Below, piece by piece: positions 8,887-15,596 of a stretch of 64,000 bases of DNA. Made by a program: the position numbers and the translations under genes. Each line of letters starts with the position of its first letter. Position 1 is the stretch's first letter. The stretch is from assembly GCF_025151535.1 (NCBI RefSeq), contig NZ_CP102288.1:3121001-3185000 (forward strand), given 5' to 3'. This DNA is from Segatella copri DSM 18205 (lineage in GTDB: Bacteria; Bacteroidota; Bacteroidia; Bacteroidales; Bacteroidaceae). The notes below the pieces were generated by a model. It was not told the DNA's origin and searched no databases. It saw nothing but the letters and a program-made list of their open reading frames with translations.

Positions 8887-8944
8887 GTATCTTAGGATAC
8901 ATTGCCAAGTATCTTAAGATACATGAGCAAGTATCCTAAGATAC
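8887..8944. repeat. Three 14-bp palindromes at exact 22-bp spacing, last one terminator-like
   Basis: GTATCTTAGGATAC (8887), GTATCTTAAGATAC (8909, perfect palindrome) and GTATCCTAAGATAC (8931) start exactly 22 bp apart. The first and third are reverse complements of each other, so a larger foldback is also possible. The last is followed by T6 and could terminate pdxST. Upstream, GCTTCAT/ATGAAGC (about 8851-8875) forms another hairpin. Confidence 0.9.
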
Positions 8945-8982
8945 TTTTTTATTGAATGTCTGATACTTTTTTCCGATAAATG

Positions 8983-9014
8983 TTTGCCGTTTACAAATAT
9001 TCATCGTATCTTTG
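8983..9014 (+). promoter_or_regulatory. Promoter of the 9056 ATPase (TTTG N20 TATCTTTG)
   Basis: TTTG at 8983-8986 and TATCTTTG at 9007-9014 are 20 bp apart, a full match to the Bacteroidetes promoter consensus. Confidence 0.85.
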
Positions 9015-9055
9015 CATTATGAAATCTTCGTTACGTAAAACTCATAATGATGTAA

Positions 9056-10183
9056 ATGCTTATGGTACAGTTAAATCCTTTTATTATTGAAGGCTATCTT
9101 TCGCCGGAATATTTCTGTGATAGGGTAGAGGAAACAGCTCTTCTTACCCGCCATTTGACCAATCGGTGCAATGTCGCATTGATTGCACCAAGACGTCTGG
9201 GTAAGTCGGGACTGATTTATAATTGTTTTCAGAAGGAAAACATCCGTGAGCAGTATCATTGCATCTATATTGATATTTATGATACGAAGAATTTGAACGA
9301 ATTCGTCTATGCGCTGGGCAAGGGAATCCTGACGGCACTCAAGCCAAAGGGCAGGAAAGTATGGGAATTTTTCCTGAATATGCTCCAGTCTCTGAAGTCA
9401 ACTATCACTTTTGACATCAATGGAAATCCGGAGTGGAGTGTTGGTTTGGGAGATATTCAGGCTCCGGATATTACGCTGGATGAGATCTTCGCTTATCTCG
9501 AACAGGCAGATAAACCTTGTCTGGTGGCGATAGATGAGTTTCAGACAGTTGCAAACTATCCAGAGAAAACCGTTGAGGCAACCTTGCGTAAGCGAATACA
9601 GAATTGCCACAATGCAAACTTTGTCTTTTCTGGCTCCAAGCGCCACATGATGGCATTGATGTTTACTTCCCAGTCACGCCCGTTCTATCATAGTTCGAGT
9701 ATCATGGGGTTGGAGGCAATCAATGAGCAGACTTACCTGGATTTTGCCAATCACCATCTTGCCAGGAACAATAAAGAGATAAGTGCAGCGGCTTTTACCT
9801 ATTTATATCATCATTTCGATGGCATTACCTGGTATATTCAGTATGTACTCAATATGCTTTATACTTCAATTTCTGATAGGTCTTTGTTGCAGGAGGATGA
9901 TGTCAGGATGGCGATAGATAGCATCCTTTCCCAGCAACGCTTTGCCTATCAGGCCTTGCTGTATCAGCTTACAGCCAAGCAGAAACAGCTTCTCATAGCC
10001 ATTGCTCAGGAAGGTAAGCCTTCTTCCCTGATGTCGCAAGAGTTCTTGCAGAAGTATCATCTTGGTGCAAGCACCGTGCAGGGAGCTGTCAAGACCTTAC
10101 TGGACAGAGACTTTATCACGCAAGATGAAGGCGTTTACCAATTATGTGACAAGTTTTTGGAGCTGAGCCTGCGAGCTGGTTGA
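9056..10183 (+). CDS. Archaeal-type AAA ATPase with C-terminal winged-helix region
   Basis: A 375-residue P-loop protein of the PF01637-like group: Walker A APRRLGKS (about 44-51), Walker B CLVAIDEFQ (about 155-163), sensor-like FVFSGSKRHMM, and a C-terminal region (about 300-370) that reads as a winged helix (LGASTVQGAVKTLLDRDFI). The ATG at 9056 or the one at 9062 (MVQLNPF) could start it. Family members may act in mobile elements or conflict systems, but no function is established. It has a good promoter. Its stop codon TGA is itself part of the first unit of a 22-bp repeat array. Confidence 0.88.
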   Translation: MLMVQLNPFIIEGYLSPEYFCDRVEETALLTRHLTNRCNVALIAPRRLGKSGLIYNCFQKENIREQYHCIYIDIYDTKNLNEFVYALGKGILTALKPKGRKVWEFFLNMLQSLKSTITFDINGNPEWSVGLGDIQAPDITLDEIFAYLEQADKPCLVAIDEFQTVANYPEKTVEATLRKRIQNCHNANFVFSGSKRHMMALMFTSQSRPFYHSSSIMGLEAINEQTYLDFANHHLARNNKEISAAAFTYLYHHFDGITWYIQYVLNMLYTSISDRSLLQEDDVRMAIDSILSQQRFAYQALLYQLTAKQKQLLIAIAQEGKPSSLMSQEFLQKYHLGASTVQGAVKTLLDRDFITQDEGVYQLCDKFLELSLRAG

Positions 10184-10334
10184 GTAAGTAAAAGATACGT
10201 CTGAGTAAGCGAAATGAAGCGGCAGAGTGAGCCTACTGATATATCTGAATAAGCCTACAGATATGACTGAGCAAGCACAAGGATATGACTGAACAAGCAC
10301 AAGGATTCGACTGAGCAAGTGAAAGAATACGTTT
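10181..10334. repeat. Degenerate 22-bp minisatellite, seven units, starting at a stop codon
   Basis: The GAG.AAG core recurs at 10182, 10203, 10225, 10247, 10269, 10291 and 10313 (period 22, first step 21). A typical unit is GACTGAGCAAGCACAAGGAT. The first unit includes the ATPase stop codon. The sequence is related to the 23-bp array at 5632 (CTGAGGAAATGAAATACG) and to the 22-bp array at 33010. Confidence 0.9.
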
Positions 10335-10391
10335 GCTCAGGTTCAAGAAGTTTGAATATCAGGTTAAAGGAGTATGTATCTAAGAGATTCC

Positions 10392-10518
10392 CCACTAGGC
10401 TCAGCAGCTCTGCTGAGCCTAGTCAGCAGGTCTGCCGACTGCAGTCAGCACATCTGCCGAGCCTAGTGGCAACACCCTATAATCGTACAACCACACACCT
10501 TTTAGCTGTACGATAATA
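10392..10518. repeat. Nested-palindrome block, copy 1, with terminal GTACGAT inverted repeat
   Basis: The outer arms CCACTAGGCTC (10392-10402) and GAGCCTAGTGG (10459-10469) enclose consecutive hairpins built on CAGCAG/CTGCTG. Positions 10395-10457 (63 nt) are identical, in inverted orientation, to 32939-33001. To the right, TATAATCGTACA (10478-10489) and TGTACGATAATA (10507-10518) form a further inverted repeat abutting the murF stop. No credible reading frame is present. Confidence 0.92.
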
Positions 10519-10523
10519 ACCGT

Positions 10524-11825
10524 TTATAACAACTCCGGAAGCTGGAAGAGCTTCACGCTGTTGCTGCCTTTGATGAGGATGTAATGGTCATGAGGCTGGT
10601 TCGCCTTGAGCGCTTCCTTCACCTCCTCTACATTCTGGAACTTGCGGTAGCTGCATGGAATATCCTTGAATTCATCGCCCACCAGCCATACATTCTCCAG
10701 ACCAGCTGTCTGCAATTGGTCTACTACCTTCTGGTGCTCCTCATGGCTCACTTCGCCGAGTTCGCCCATCTGTCCGAGAATCGCCATCTTATGAGGCACA
10801 TCCATCATGCGGAAGTTCTCGATGGCGGCTGCCATGCTCGAAGGGTTGGCATTGTAGGCATCCACCACCAGCTTGTTGTGCGCCGTCTCTTCCAACTGCG
10901 AACGGTTGTTGCTTGGGATGTAGTTCTCCAGGGCATGATCTATCTGCTGAGGCTTCACATCGAAATGAAGACCGATGGTGATGGCAGCAAGCATGTTGTC
11001 GATATTGTAAGAGCCGATGAGATGGGTTTGAACCTCATGCCAGTCGAAACTCTCGGTGCGCCAGCGGAACTTCAGGAAAGGAGCGCAGGAGATGACTTCT
11101 CCCCATACATCGCAGTTTTCATCCTTGCCGTATGTGATGAGGCGGTTGATGTTGCGCTGCTCAGCCATCTGCATCAGATGCTCGTTGTCTGCATTGATGA
11201 AGACGAGGGCATCGTTGGCTGCGAGGTAATCATAGAGCTCTCCCTTGGTCTTCTTTACGCCTTCGAAGCTTCCGAATCCCTGCAGATGGGCACGGCCCAC
11301 GTTGGTAATCATACCGCAGGTTGGTTCCACGTATTCCACGAGTTTTCGAATGTCACCAGGATGGGAAGCACCCATCTCTACAACGGCAATCTCATTCTCT
11401 GGTGAGAGACGGAAGAGGGTCTTTGGTACGCCTACATCATTATTGAAGTTACCCTGGGTGAACATCACGTTGAACTTCTCGCCGAGAACAGCAGAGACGA
11501 GTTCCTTGGTGGTGGTCTTGCCGTTGGTTCCGGTGATGCCTACCACAGGAATATCGAAGTGGCGGCGATGCTCACGGGCTAGTTCCTTGAAGGTGGTGAG
11601 GCAGTCCTCTACGAGGATGTAGCGTTCCTCGCCTTCCTTGGCATACTCTTTTTCATCTACAATCACATAGGCACAGCCTTTCTCCAAAGCCATGTCGGCA
11701 AACTTGTTGCCATCAAACGATGCACCCTTCAAAGCCAGGAAGATGCTGCCCTCTGGGCAGTCGCGGCTGTCAGTGGTAATCACTGGGTGCGCTTGGTAAA
11801 TCTGATAGAGTTCTGAAATATCCAT
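10524..11825 (-). CDS. murF: UDP-N-acetylmuramoyl-tripeptide--D-Ala-D-Ala ligase
   Basis: The 433-residue Mur ligase adds D-alanyl-D-alanine to the UDP-MurNAc-tripeptide in the cytoplasm. It has an N-terminal UDP-binding domain, the ATP loop GITGTNGKTTTKE (about residues 96-108), central-domain VVEMGASHPGDI and a C-terminal domain with ILGQMGELGE. Length fits MurF rather than other Mur ligases. It stands apart from the dcw cluster. ddl, which makes its D-Ala-D-Ala substrate, lies at 24300. It has its own promoter and is divergent from the microprotein operon. Confidence 0.95.
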   Translation of the reverse strand: MDISELYQIYQAHPVITTDSRDCPEGSIFLALKGASFDGNKFADMALEKGCAYVIVDEKEYAKEGEERYILVEDCLTTFKELAREHRRHFDIPVVGITGTNGKTTTKELVSAVLGEKFNVMFTQGNFNNDVGVPKTLFRLSPENEIAVVEMGASHPGDIRKLVEYVEPTCGMITNVGRAHLQGFGSFEGVKKTKGELYDYLAANDALVFINADNEHLMQMAEQRNINRLITYGKDENCDVWGEVISCAPFLKFRWRTESFDWHEVQTHLIGSYNIDNMLAAITIGLHFDVKPQQIDHALENYIPSNNRSQLEETAHNKLVVDAYNANPSSMAAAIENFRMMDVPHKMAILGQMGELGEVSHEEHQKVVDQLQTAGLENVWLVGDEFKDIPCSYRKFQNVEEVKEALKANQPHDHYILIKGSNSVKLFQLPELL

Positions 11826-11849
11826 AGTCTATAACTGTTATTTTGGGTG

Positions 11850-11857
11850 CAAAAGTA
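11850..11857 (-). promoter_or_regulatory. -7 box (TACTTTTG) of murF
   Basis: CAAAAGTA on the plus strand reads TACTTTTG on the minus strand, 25 nt before the murF ATG. Confidence 0.7.
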
Positions 11858-11921
11858 ATCTAAATTATGGACATAACAAACAATTTTCCCAAAAAATGAT
11901 GGTAATCTCGAATATTCTTTC

Positions 11922-11929
11922 TATTTTTG
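11922..11929 (+). promoter_or_regulatory. -7 box TATTTTTG of the microprotein-folP-cdaA operon
   Basis: TAnnTTTG match 40 nt before the ATG at 11969. No clear -33 element is seen. It is the only good box before the tightly packed genes that follow. Confidence 0.6.
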
Positions 11930-11968
11930 CAGAAATATTCGATGAATCTTTAGAAAGTGAGGCTCTTT

Positions 11969-12190
11969 ATGGGTAGTAGAGATGAAAAAGATAAAACGAA
12001 AGTAAGGAAGGAAAAGCTGGCAGGCTATTTCTATAATCTATCCCAGTTGATATTTACGGGGACTGGGGTAGGAGGTTTCTTGCCGTTGCTGAAAGGTGAA
12101 GCTACGGTCGGTGATGTCTCTGTATTAATTTTTGGTGTTTTGGCTACAGCTGTTTTTGCAGGTATAGCTAATAAAATTTTAAAATATTGA
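11969..12190 (+). CDS. Small two-TM membrane protein heading the microprotein operon
   Basis: The ATG at 11969 (MGSRDEKDKTKVRKEK) gives 73 residues; an in-frame GTG at 11957 would add four. A highly charged N-terminus is followed by two hydrophobic segments (about residues 24-44 and 50-68) and a C-terminal KILKY. It resembles small Bacteroidetes membrane proteins such as the DUF6722 type, but that link is from memory and weak. Its stop is only 4 nt before the first of four microproteins, so it belongs to the same operon. Positive charges at both ends suggest both termini are cytoplasmic. Function unknown. Confidence 0.7.
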   Translation: MGSRDEKDKTKVRKEKLAGYFYNLSQLIFTGTGVGGFLPLLKGEATVGDVSVLIFGVLATAVFAGIANKILKY

Positions 12191-12194
12191 TTAT

Positions 12195-12299
12195 ATGAGT
12201 TATTTAGCATTATTTTTTCTGATTTGCTGTATCGTCGGTGGAAGTTTTTTAGCTTGGTTATATACAAAACCAGGCGAGAAATGGTTGAAAGATTTGTAA
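12195..12299 (+). CDS. Single-TM microprotein 1 (34 aa)
   Basis: The ORF starts MSYLALFFLICCIVGG, continues SFLAWLYTKPGEKWLKDL and stops with TAA. It has one transmembrane helix (residues about 3-22) and a basic amphipathic tail. It is the first of four tandem paralogues that share SYLALFF at the start and YTKxGxKWLK.L at the end. It begins 4 nt after the preceding stop. Charge distribution predicts the C-terminus in the cytoplasm. Conservation of frame, length and both ends among the four copies, despite synonymous and intergenic changes, is the evidence that it is a real gene. Confidence 0.8.
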   Translation: MSYLALFFLICCIVGGSFLAWLYTKPGEKWLKDL

Positions 12300-12310
12300 A
12301 ATATTAAGTT

Positions 12311-12424
12311 ATGGAAGTTTACAATGGACTATTGTTTTTCTTTGTGGTTGGAACAATCATAGGTGGGAGCTTTCTTGCCTGGACTTATACTAAGCCCGGT
12401 AAAAAATGGCTTAAGGAATTGTAG
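12311..12424 (+). CDS. Single-TM microprotein 2 (37 aa)
   Basis: This is the most divergent N-terminus of the set (MEVYNGLLFFFVVGTIIGG), but the tail SFLAWTYTKPGKKWLKEL is nearly identical to the others. One TM helix spans residues about 6-25. It is separated by 11 nt from copy 1 and 4 nt from copy 3. The conserved tail and variable membrane segment suggest that the tail carries the shared function and the TM part may be specialised (inference). Confidence 0.8.
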   Translation: MEVYNGLLFFFVVGTIIGGSFLAWTYTKPGKKWLKEL

Positions 12425-12428
12425 TGTT

Positions 12429-12533
12429 ATGAGCTATTTGGCATTGTTCTTTTTAGTATGCTCGATTTTCGGTCTTGGTTTTATAGCTTGGACTTATACT
12501 AAATCGGGTGAAAAGTGGCTTAAGGAATTGTAG
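12429..12533 (+). CDS. Single-TM microprotein 3 (34 aa)
   Basis: MSYLALFFLVCSIFGLGF leads into IAWTYTKSGEKWLKEL and a TAG stop. One TM helix. It is nearly identical to copy 4 at protein level, with differences in the middle (GLG vs SLS) and tail (SGE vs PGK). Both were probably produced by a recent tandem duplication of about 109 bp. Four-nucleotide gaps on both sides indicate coupled translation. Confidence 0.8.
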   Translation: MSYLALFFLVCSIFGLGFIAWTYTKSGEKWLKEL

Positions 12534-12537
12534 AATT

Positions 12538-12642
12538 ATGAGCTATTTGGCATTGTTCTTTTTAGTTTGCTCAATTTTTAGCCTAAGTTTTATTGCCTGG
12601 ACTTACACAAAGCCAGGTAAAAAGTGGCTTAAGGAGTTATAA
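12538..12642 (+). CDS. Single-TM microprotein 4 (34 aa)
   Basis: MSYLALFFLVCSIFSLSF leads into IAWTYTKPGKKWLKEL and a TAA stop. One TM helix. It ends 4 nt before the folP start codon, so folP translation is probably coupled to it. Together the four copies fill 12195-12642 with almost no spare DNA. Confidence 0.8.
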   Translation: MSYLALFFLVCSIFSLSFIAWTYTKPGKKWLKEL

Positions 12643-12646
12643 TCCG

Positions 12647-13492
12647 ATGGAATATACGATCAATATCAAGGGGCGCTTGATGGATTTGAGTATCCCTCAG
12701 GTGATGGGCATCCTGAACGTTACGCCCGACAGTTTCTACTCTGGCAGTAGAAAACAGACTGAAATGGAGATAGCTCAGAGAGCTAATCAGATTATAGAAG
12801 AAGGTGGAAGCATCATTGATGTGGGCGCTTTCTCCACCCGTCCCGGTGCCGATGAAGTATCGGAAGAGGAGGAGGGAAGACGCCTGAAGTTTGCTCTCGA
12901 CATCGTTCGCAGGGAGCAACCGGATGCTGCCGTCTCCGTAGATACCTATCGCCCAACCTTGGCACGTAAGTGTATCGAGGAGTGGGGAGCCGATATCATC
13001 AACGATGTATCAGAAGGTGGAATTACTGGTATCGCCAATGTACCGCTGGAGCAGAGACAGGAGGAATATCCTGAAATGTTCCGTGTGGTGGGCGAGCTGA
13101 AGGTACCTTATATATTAATGTCGGTGCAGCCTACGCTCGAAACGATGATGAAGGGCTTTGCCAGAGAGGTACAGCAGTTGCGCGACCTGGGAGCCAAGGA
13201 CATCATCCTCGACCCAGGCTTCGGCTTCGGCAAGAATCTCATCCAGAATTATCAGATTTATAATGAGATGGAGAAGTTGAACGTGATGGAACTTCCGGTT
13301 CTGGTAGGCATCTCCCGCAAGAGTATGATATACAAGCTGCTGGGTGGAGATGCTACGACATCGCTCAATGGAACTTCCGTGCTCGACACCATCGCCCTGA
13401 TGAAGGGCGCCAGCATCCTCAGAGTGCACGATGTGAAAGAAGCTGCTGAGGCTGTGAAGATAATAGAAGCAATGAAGGAGGGACGCACATGA
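12647..13492 (+). CDS. folP: Dihydropteroate synthase
   Basis: The 281-residue TIM-barrel enzyme condenses p-aminobenzoate with hydroxymethyl-dihydropterin diphosphate in folate synthesis. It has the signature MGILNVTPDSFYSGS (about residues 20-34), the second signature IIDVGAFSTRPGA and DPGFGFGKN for the pterin/phosphate site. The ATG at 12647 (MEYTINIKG) is used. A TTG at 12593 lies inside microprotein 4 and is rejected. Its 3' end overlaps cdaA by 4 nt. A folP-cdaA pair is a common Bacteroidetes arrangement; the microproteins directly upstream are the unusual part. Confidence 0.97.
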   Translation: MEYTINIKGRLMDLSIPQVMGILNVTPDSFYSGSRKQTEMEIAQRANQIIEEGGSIIDVGAFSTRPGADEVSEEEEGRRLKFALDIVRREQPDAAVSVDTYRPTLARKCIEEWGADIINDVSEGGITGIANVPLEQRQEEYPEMFRVVGELKVPYILMSVQPTLETMMKGFAREVQQLRDLGAKDIILDPGFGFGKNLIQNYQIYNEMEKLNVMELPVLVGISRKSMIYKLLGGDATTSLNGTSVLDTIALMKGASILRVHDVKEAAEAVKIIEAMKEGRT

Positions 13493-14259
13493 TAGAATTT
13501 GGCATCAAAGACTTTCTCGATATTCTCCTGGTAGCCTCGCTGCTGTTCTATGTTTATCGTCTGATGAAGGAATCGCGCTCCCTGAACATCTTCGTGGGCA
13601 TCATGCTCTTCGTGCTTATCTGGCTCTTTGTGAGTCAGATACTGGAAATGCGTCTGCTGGGTTCTATCCTGGATAAACTGGTGAGCGTGGGAGTCATCGC
13701 CCTCATCGTCATCTTCCAGGAGGATATCCGTAGATTCCTTTATGAAATCGGTTCGCAGAAAGGTATGCGCCGGCTGGTTCGCTTCTTCCACTCCAGCAAG
13801 GAGAGCCAGAAGGAGGCTAACAAGGAGACCATCATGCCGATTGTGATGGCGTGTATGAGTATGGCGAAGAAATACGTAGGTGCTCTTATCGTTATAGAGC
13901 GAGGCGTTCCACTGAAGGACATCATGGATACGGGTGAGGAGATAGACGCCAAGATTAACCAGCGGCTGATAGAGAATATTTTCTTCAAGAATTCGCCGCT
14001 TCATGATGGAGCCATGGTAGTGAGCAATAAGCGCATCATGGCAGCCGGATGTATTCTGCCTGTGAGTCATAACCTCGATATTCCGAAGGAACTGGGACTC
14101 CGCCATCGTGCCGCTCTCGGAATATCACAGAGCAGTGATGCCATCGCCGTCATTGTATCCGAGGAGACCGGACGAATCAGCGTGGCCATCAAGGGCGAGT
14201 TCAAACTCAGACTCTCGGCCGAGGAACTGGAAAGCATCCTTACTCTGGAAATGATATAA
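13489..14259 (+). CDS. cdaA: Membrane diadenylate cyclase (c-di-AMP synthase)
   Basis: The 256-residue protein makes cyclic di-AMP from two ATP. Three N-terminal TM helices (about 8-27, 33-51, 58-77) precede the DAC domain with catalytic DGA (173-175, in SPLHDGAMV) and RHR (205-207, in LGLRHRAALG). It overlaps the folP stop (ATGA). CdaA from Firmicutes works with a membrane regulator (CdaR); no cdaR-like gene is visible here, and the small single-TM proteins in the same operon are possible functional substitutes (speculation). It is followed by a GTGAAGA-type repeat 5 nt after its stop. Confidence 0.96.
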   Translation: MIEFGIKDFLDILLVASLLFYVYRLMKESRSLNIFVGIMLFVLIWLFVSQILEMRLLGSILDKLVSVGVIALIVIFQEDIRRFLYEIGSQKGMRRLVRFFHSSKESQKEANKETIMPIVMACMSMAKKYVGALIVIERGVPLKDIMDTGEEIDAKINQRLIENIFFKNSPLHDGAMVVSNKRIMAAGCILPVSHNLDIPKELGLRHRAALGISQSSDAIAVIVSEETGRISVAIKGEFKLRLSAEELESILTLEMI

Positions 14260-14264
14260 GTTAA

Positions 14265-14297
14265 GTGAAGAGTGAAGAACGAAGAGTGAAGAATTCA
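14265..14297. repeat. GTGAAGA-type repeat tract after cdaA
   Basis: Units of GTGAAGAGTGAAGAA, CGAAGAGTGAAGAATTCA follow 5 nt after the cdaA stop. Near-identical tracts occur at 18852, 23092 and 52211. Confidence 0.85.
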
Positions 14298-14393
14298 TCA
14301 CTTTTCCTACTACGTAAACCTTTACGATATGAATAATCTCCCGATTTAGCTTTTTTTACACATTTTAATCGCTGCTATTTCAAAGAAAATGTG

Positions 14394-14401
14394 TACTTTT
14401 G
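14394..14401 (+). promoter_or_regulatory. -7 box TACTTTTG of pta-ackA
   Basis: TAnnTTTG box, with a leader of about 100 nt before the pta ATG at 14505. The DNA between the repeat tract and this box has no gene. Confidence 0.7.
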
Positions 14402-14504
14402 CAAAGTCGATGTGGCAAAAAGGTGAAAAACAAGATAACATCACCTAACACTTTGACAGATCTACTTAGGAAACAACAAAATATATAAAATATTAAAAAG
14501 TAAA

Positions 14505-15551
14505 ATGGATTTATTACAGCAAATCGTAGCTCGCGCTAAAGCTGACAAGCAGCGCATCGTGCTCCCTGAAGCAGAAGAGGAGCGTACATTGAAAGCAGCC
14601 GATAAAGTTTTGGCTGATGATCTCGCAGACATCATCCTCATCGGTAACCCTGCCAATATTAAGAATCTCGCTGCTCAGTGGGGTCTTAACAACATCGACA
14701 AGGCTACTATCGTTGATCCACAAAACAACCCTAAGACTGAGGAGTATGCTGAGAAGCTCGCTGAACTTCGCAAGAAGAAGGGCATGACCGTAGAGCAGGC
14801 TCGTGAACTCGTAACTAAGAACAACCTCTACCTCGGTTGTATGATTATCAAGACTGAGGGCGCTGATGGTCAGATTTCTGGTGCATTGAGCACTACTGGT
14901 GATACTCTCCGTCCAGCTCTTCAGATCATCAAGTGTACTCCAGGTATCACTTGCGTAAGTGGTGCTATGTTGCTCATCTCAGACCAGAAGCAGTATGGTC
15001 AGGATGGCGTTGTAGTAATGGGTGACGTTGCTGTAACTCCAAACCCTACAGCAGACCAGCTTGCTCAGATTGCCTATACTACAGCTCATACAGCTCAGTC
15101 AGTGGCAGGTATTACTGATCCACAGATTGCCATGTTGAGCTTCTCTACAAAGGGTAGCGCAAAGGATGCTATCAACAAGGAGACTGGCAAGAGTGTTTAT
15201 ATTATTGACAAGGTAAAGGATGCCGTAGCTATTGCTAAGGAGAAGTTCCCAGAGCTTCATCTCGATGGTGAACTTCAGGCAGATGCAGCCCTCGTTCCTG
15301 AGGTAGCTGCCAAGAAGGCTCCAGGTTCTGACGTAGCTGGTAAGGCTAACGTTTTGGTAGTTCCTAACCTCGAGGTTGGTAACATCGGCTACAAGCTCGT
15401 TCAGCGTTTGGGTGGTGCCATCGCTATCGGTCCTATCCTCCAGGGTATTGCCCGTCCTGTAAACGATCTTTCTCGTGGTTGCTCTGTTGATGACATCTAC
15501 TACATGGTAGCCATCACAGCTTGCCAGGCACAGGATGCTAAGAAGGCGTAA
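14505..15551 (+). CDS. pta: Phosphate acetyltransferase
   Basis: The 348-residue short-form Pta interconverts acetyl-CoA and acetyl phosphate. The whole length matches the PTA_PTB domain, with typical segments such as ISGALSTTGDTLRPALQIIK, MLSFSTKGSA and VLVVPNLEVGNIGYKLVQRLG. The N-terminal DRTGG regulatory domain of enteric Pta is absent, as usual in Bacteroidetes. It precedes ackA by 45 nt. The two genes make the acetate-producing ATP-generating pathway. Codon usage is strongly biased, suggesting high expression. Confidence 0.97.
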   Translation: MDLLQQIVARAKADKQRIVLPEAEEERTLKAADKVLADDLADIILIGNPANIKNLAAQWGLNNIDKATIVDPQNNPKTEEYAEKLAELRKKKGMTVEQARELVTKNNLYLGCMIIKTEGADGQISGALSTTGDTLRPALQIIKCTPGITCVSGAMLLISDQKQYGQDGVVVMGDVAVTPNPTADQLAQIAYTTAHTAQSVAGITDPQIAMLSFSTKGSAKDAINKETGKSVYIIDKVKDAVAIAKEKFPELHLDGELQADAALVPEVAAKKAPGSDVAGKANVLVVPNLEVGNIGYKLVQRLGGAIAIGPILQGIARPVNDLSRGCSVDDIYYMVAITACQAQDAKKA

Positions 15552-15596
15552 TTGAGACTAACTTTATTCAATCAATAACATTACAAAATTAACATT

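Noticed and set aside
10319..10516. 65-codon plus-strand frame
   Set aside because: It runs through the 22-bp array and the palindrome block; composition is not protein-like.
10498..11622. Long plus-strand frames opposite murF (up to 273 codons)
   Set aside because: murF on the other strand is a clear match with catalytic motifs; the opposite frames have no recognised domain.
12195..12299. Frameshift in microprotein copy 1
   Set aside because: A first reading suggested an extra G near 12240, but recounting the bases shows an intact frame.
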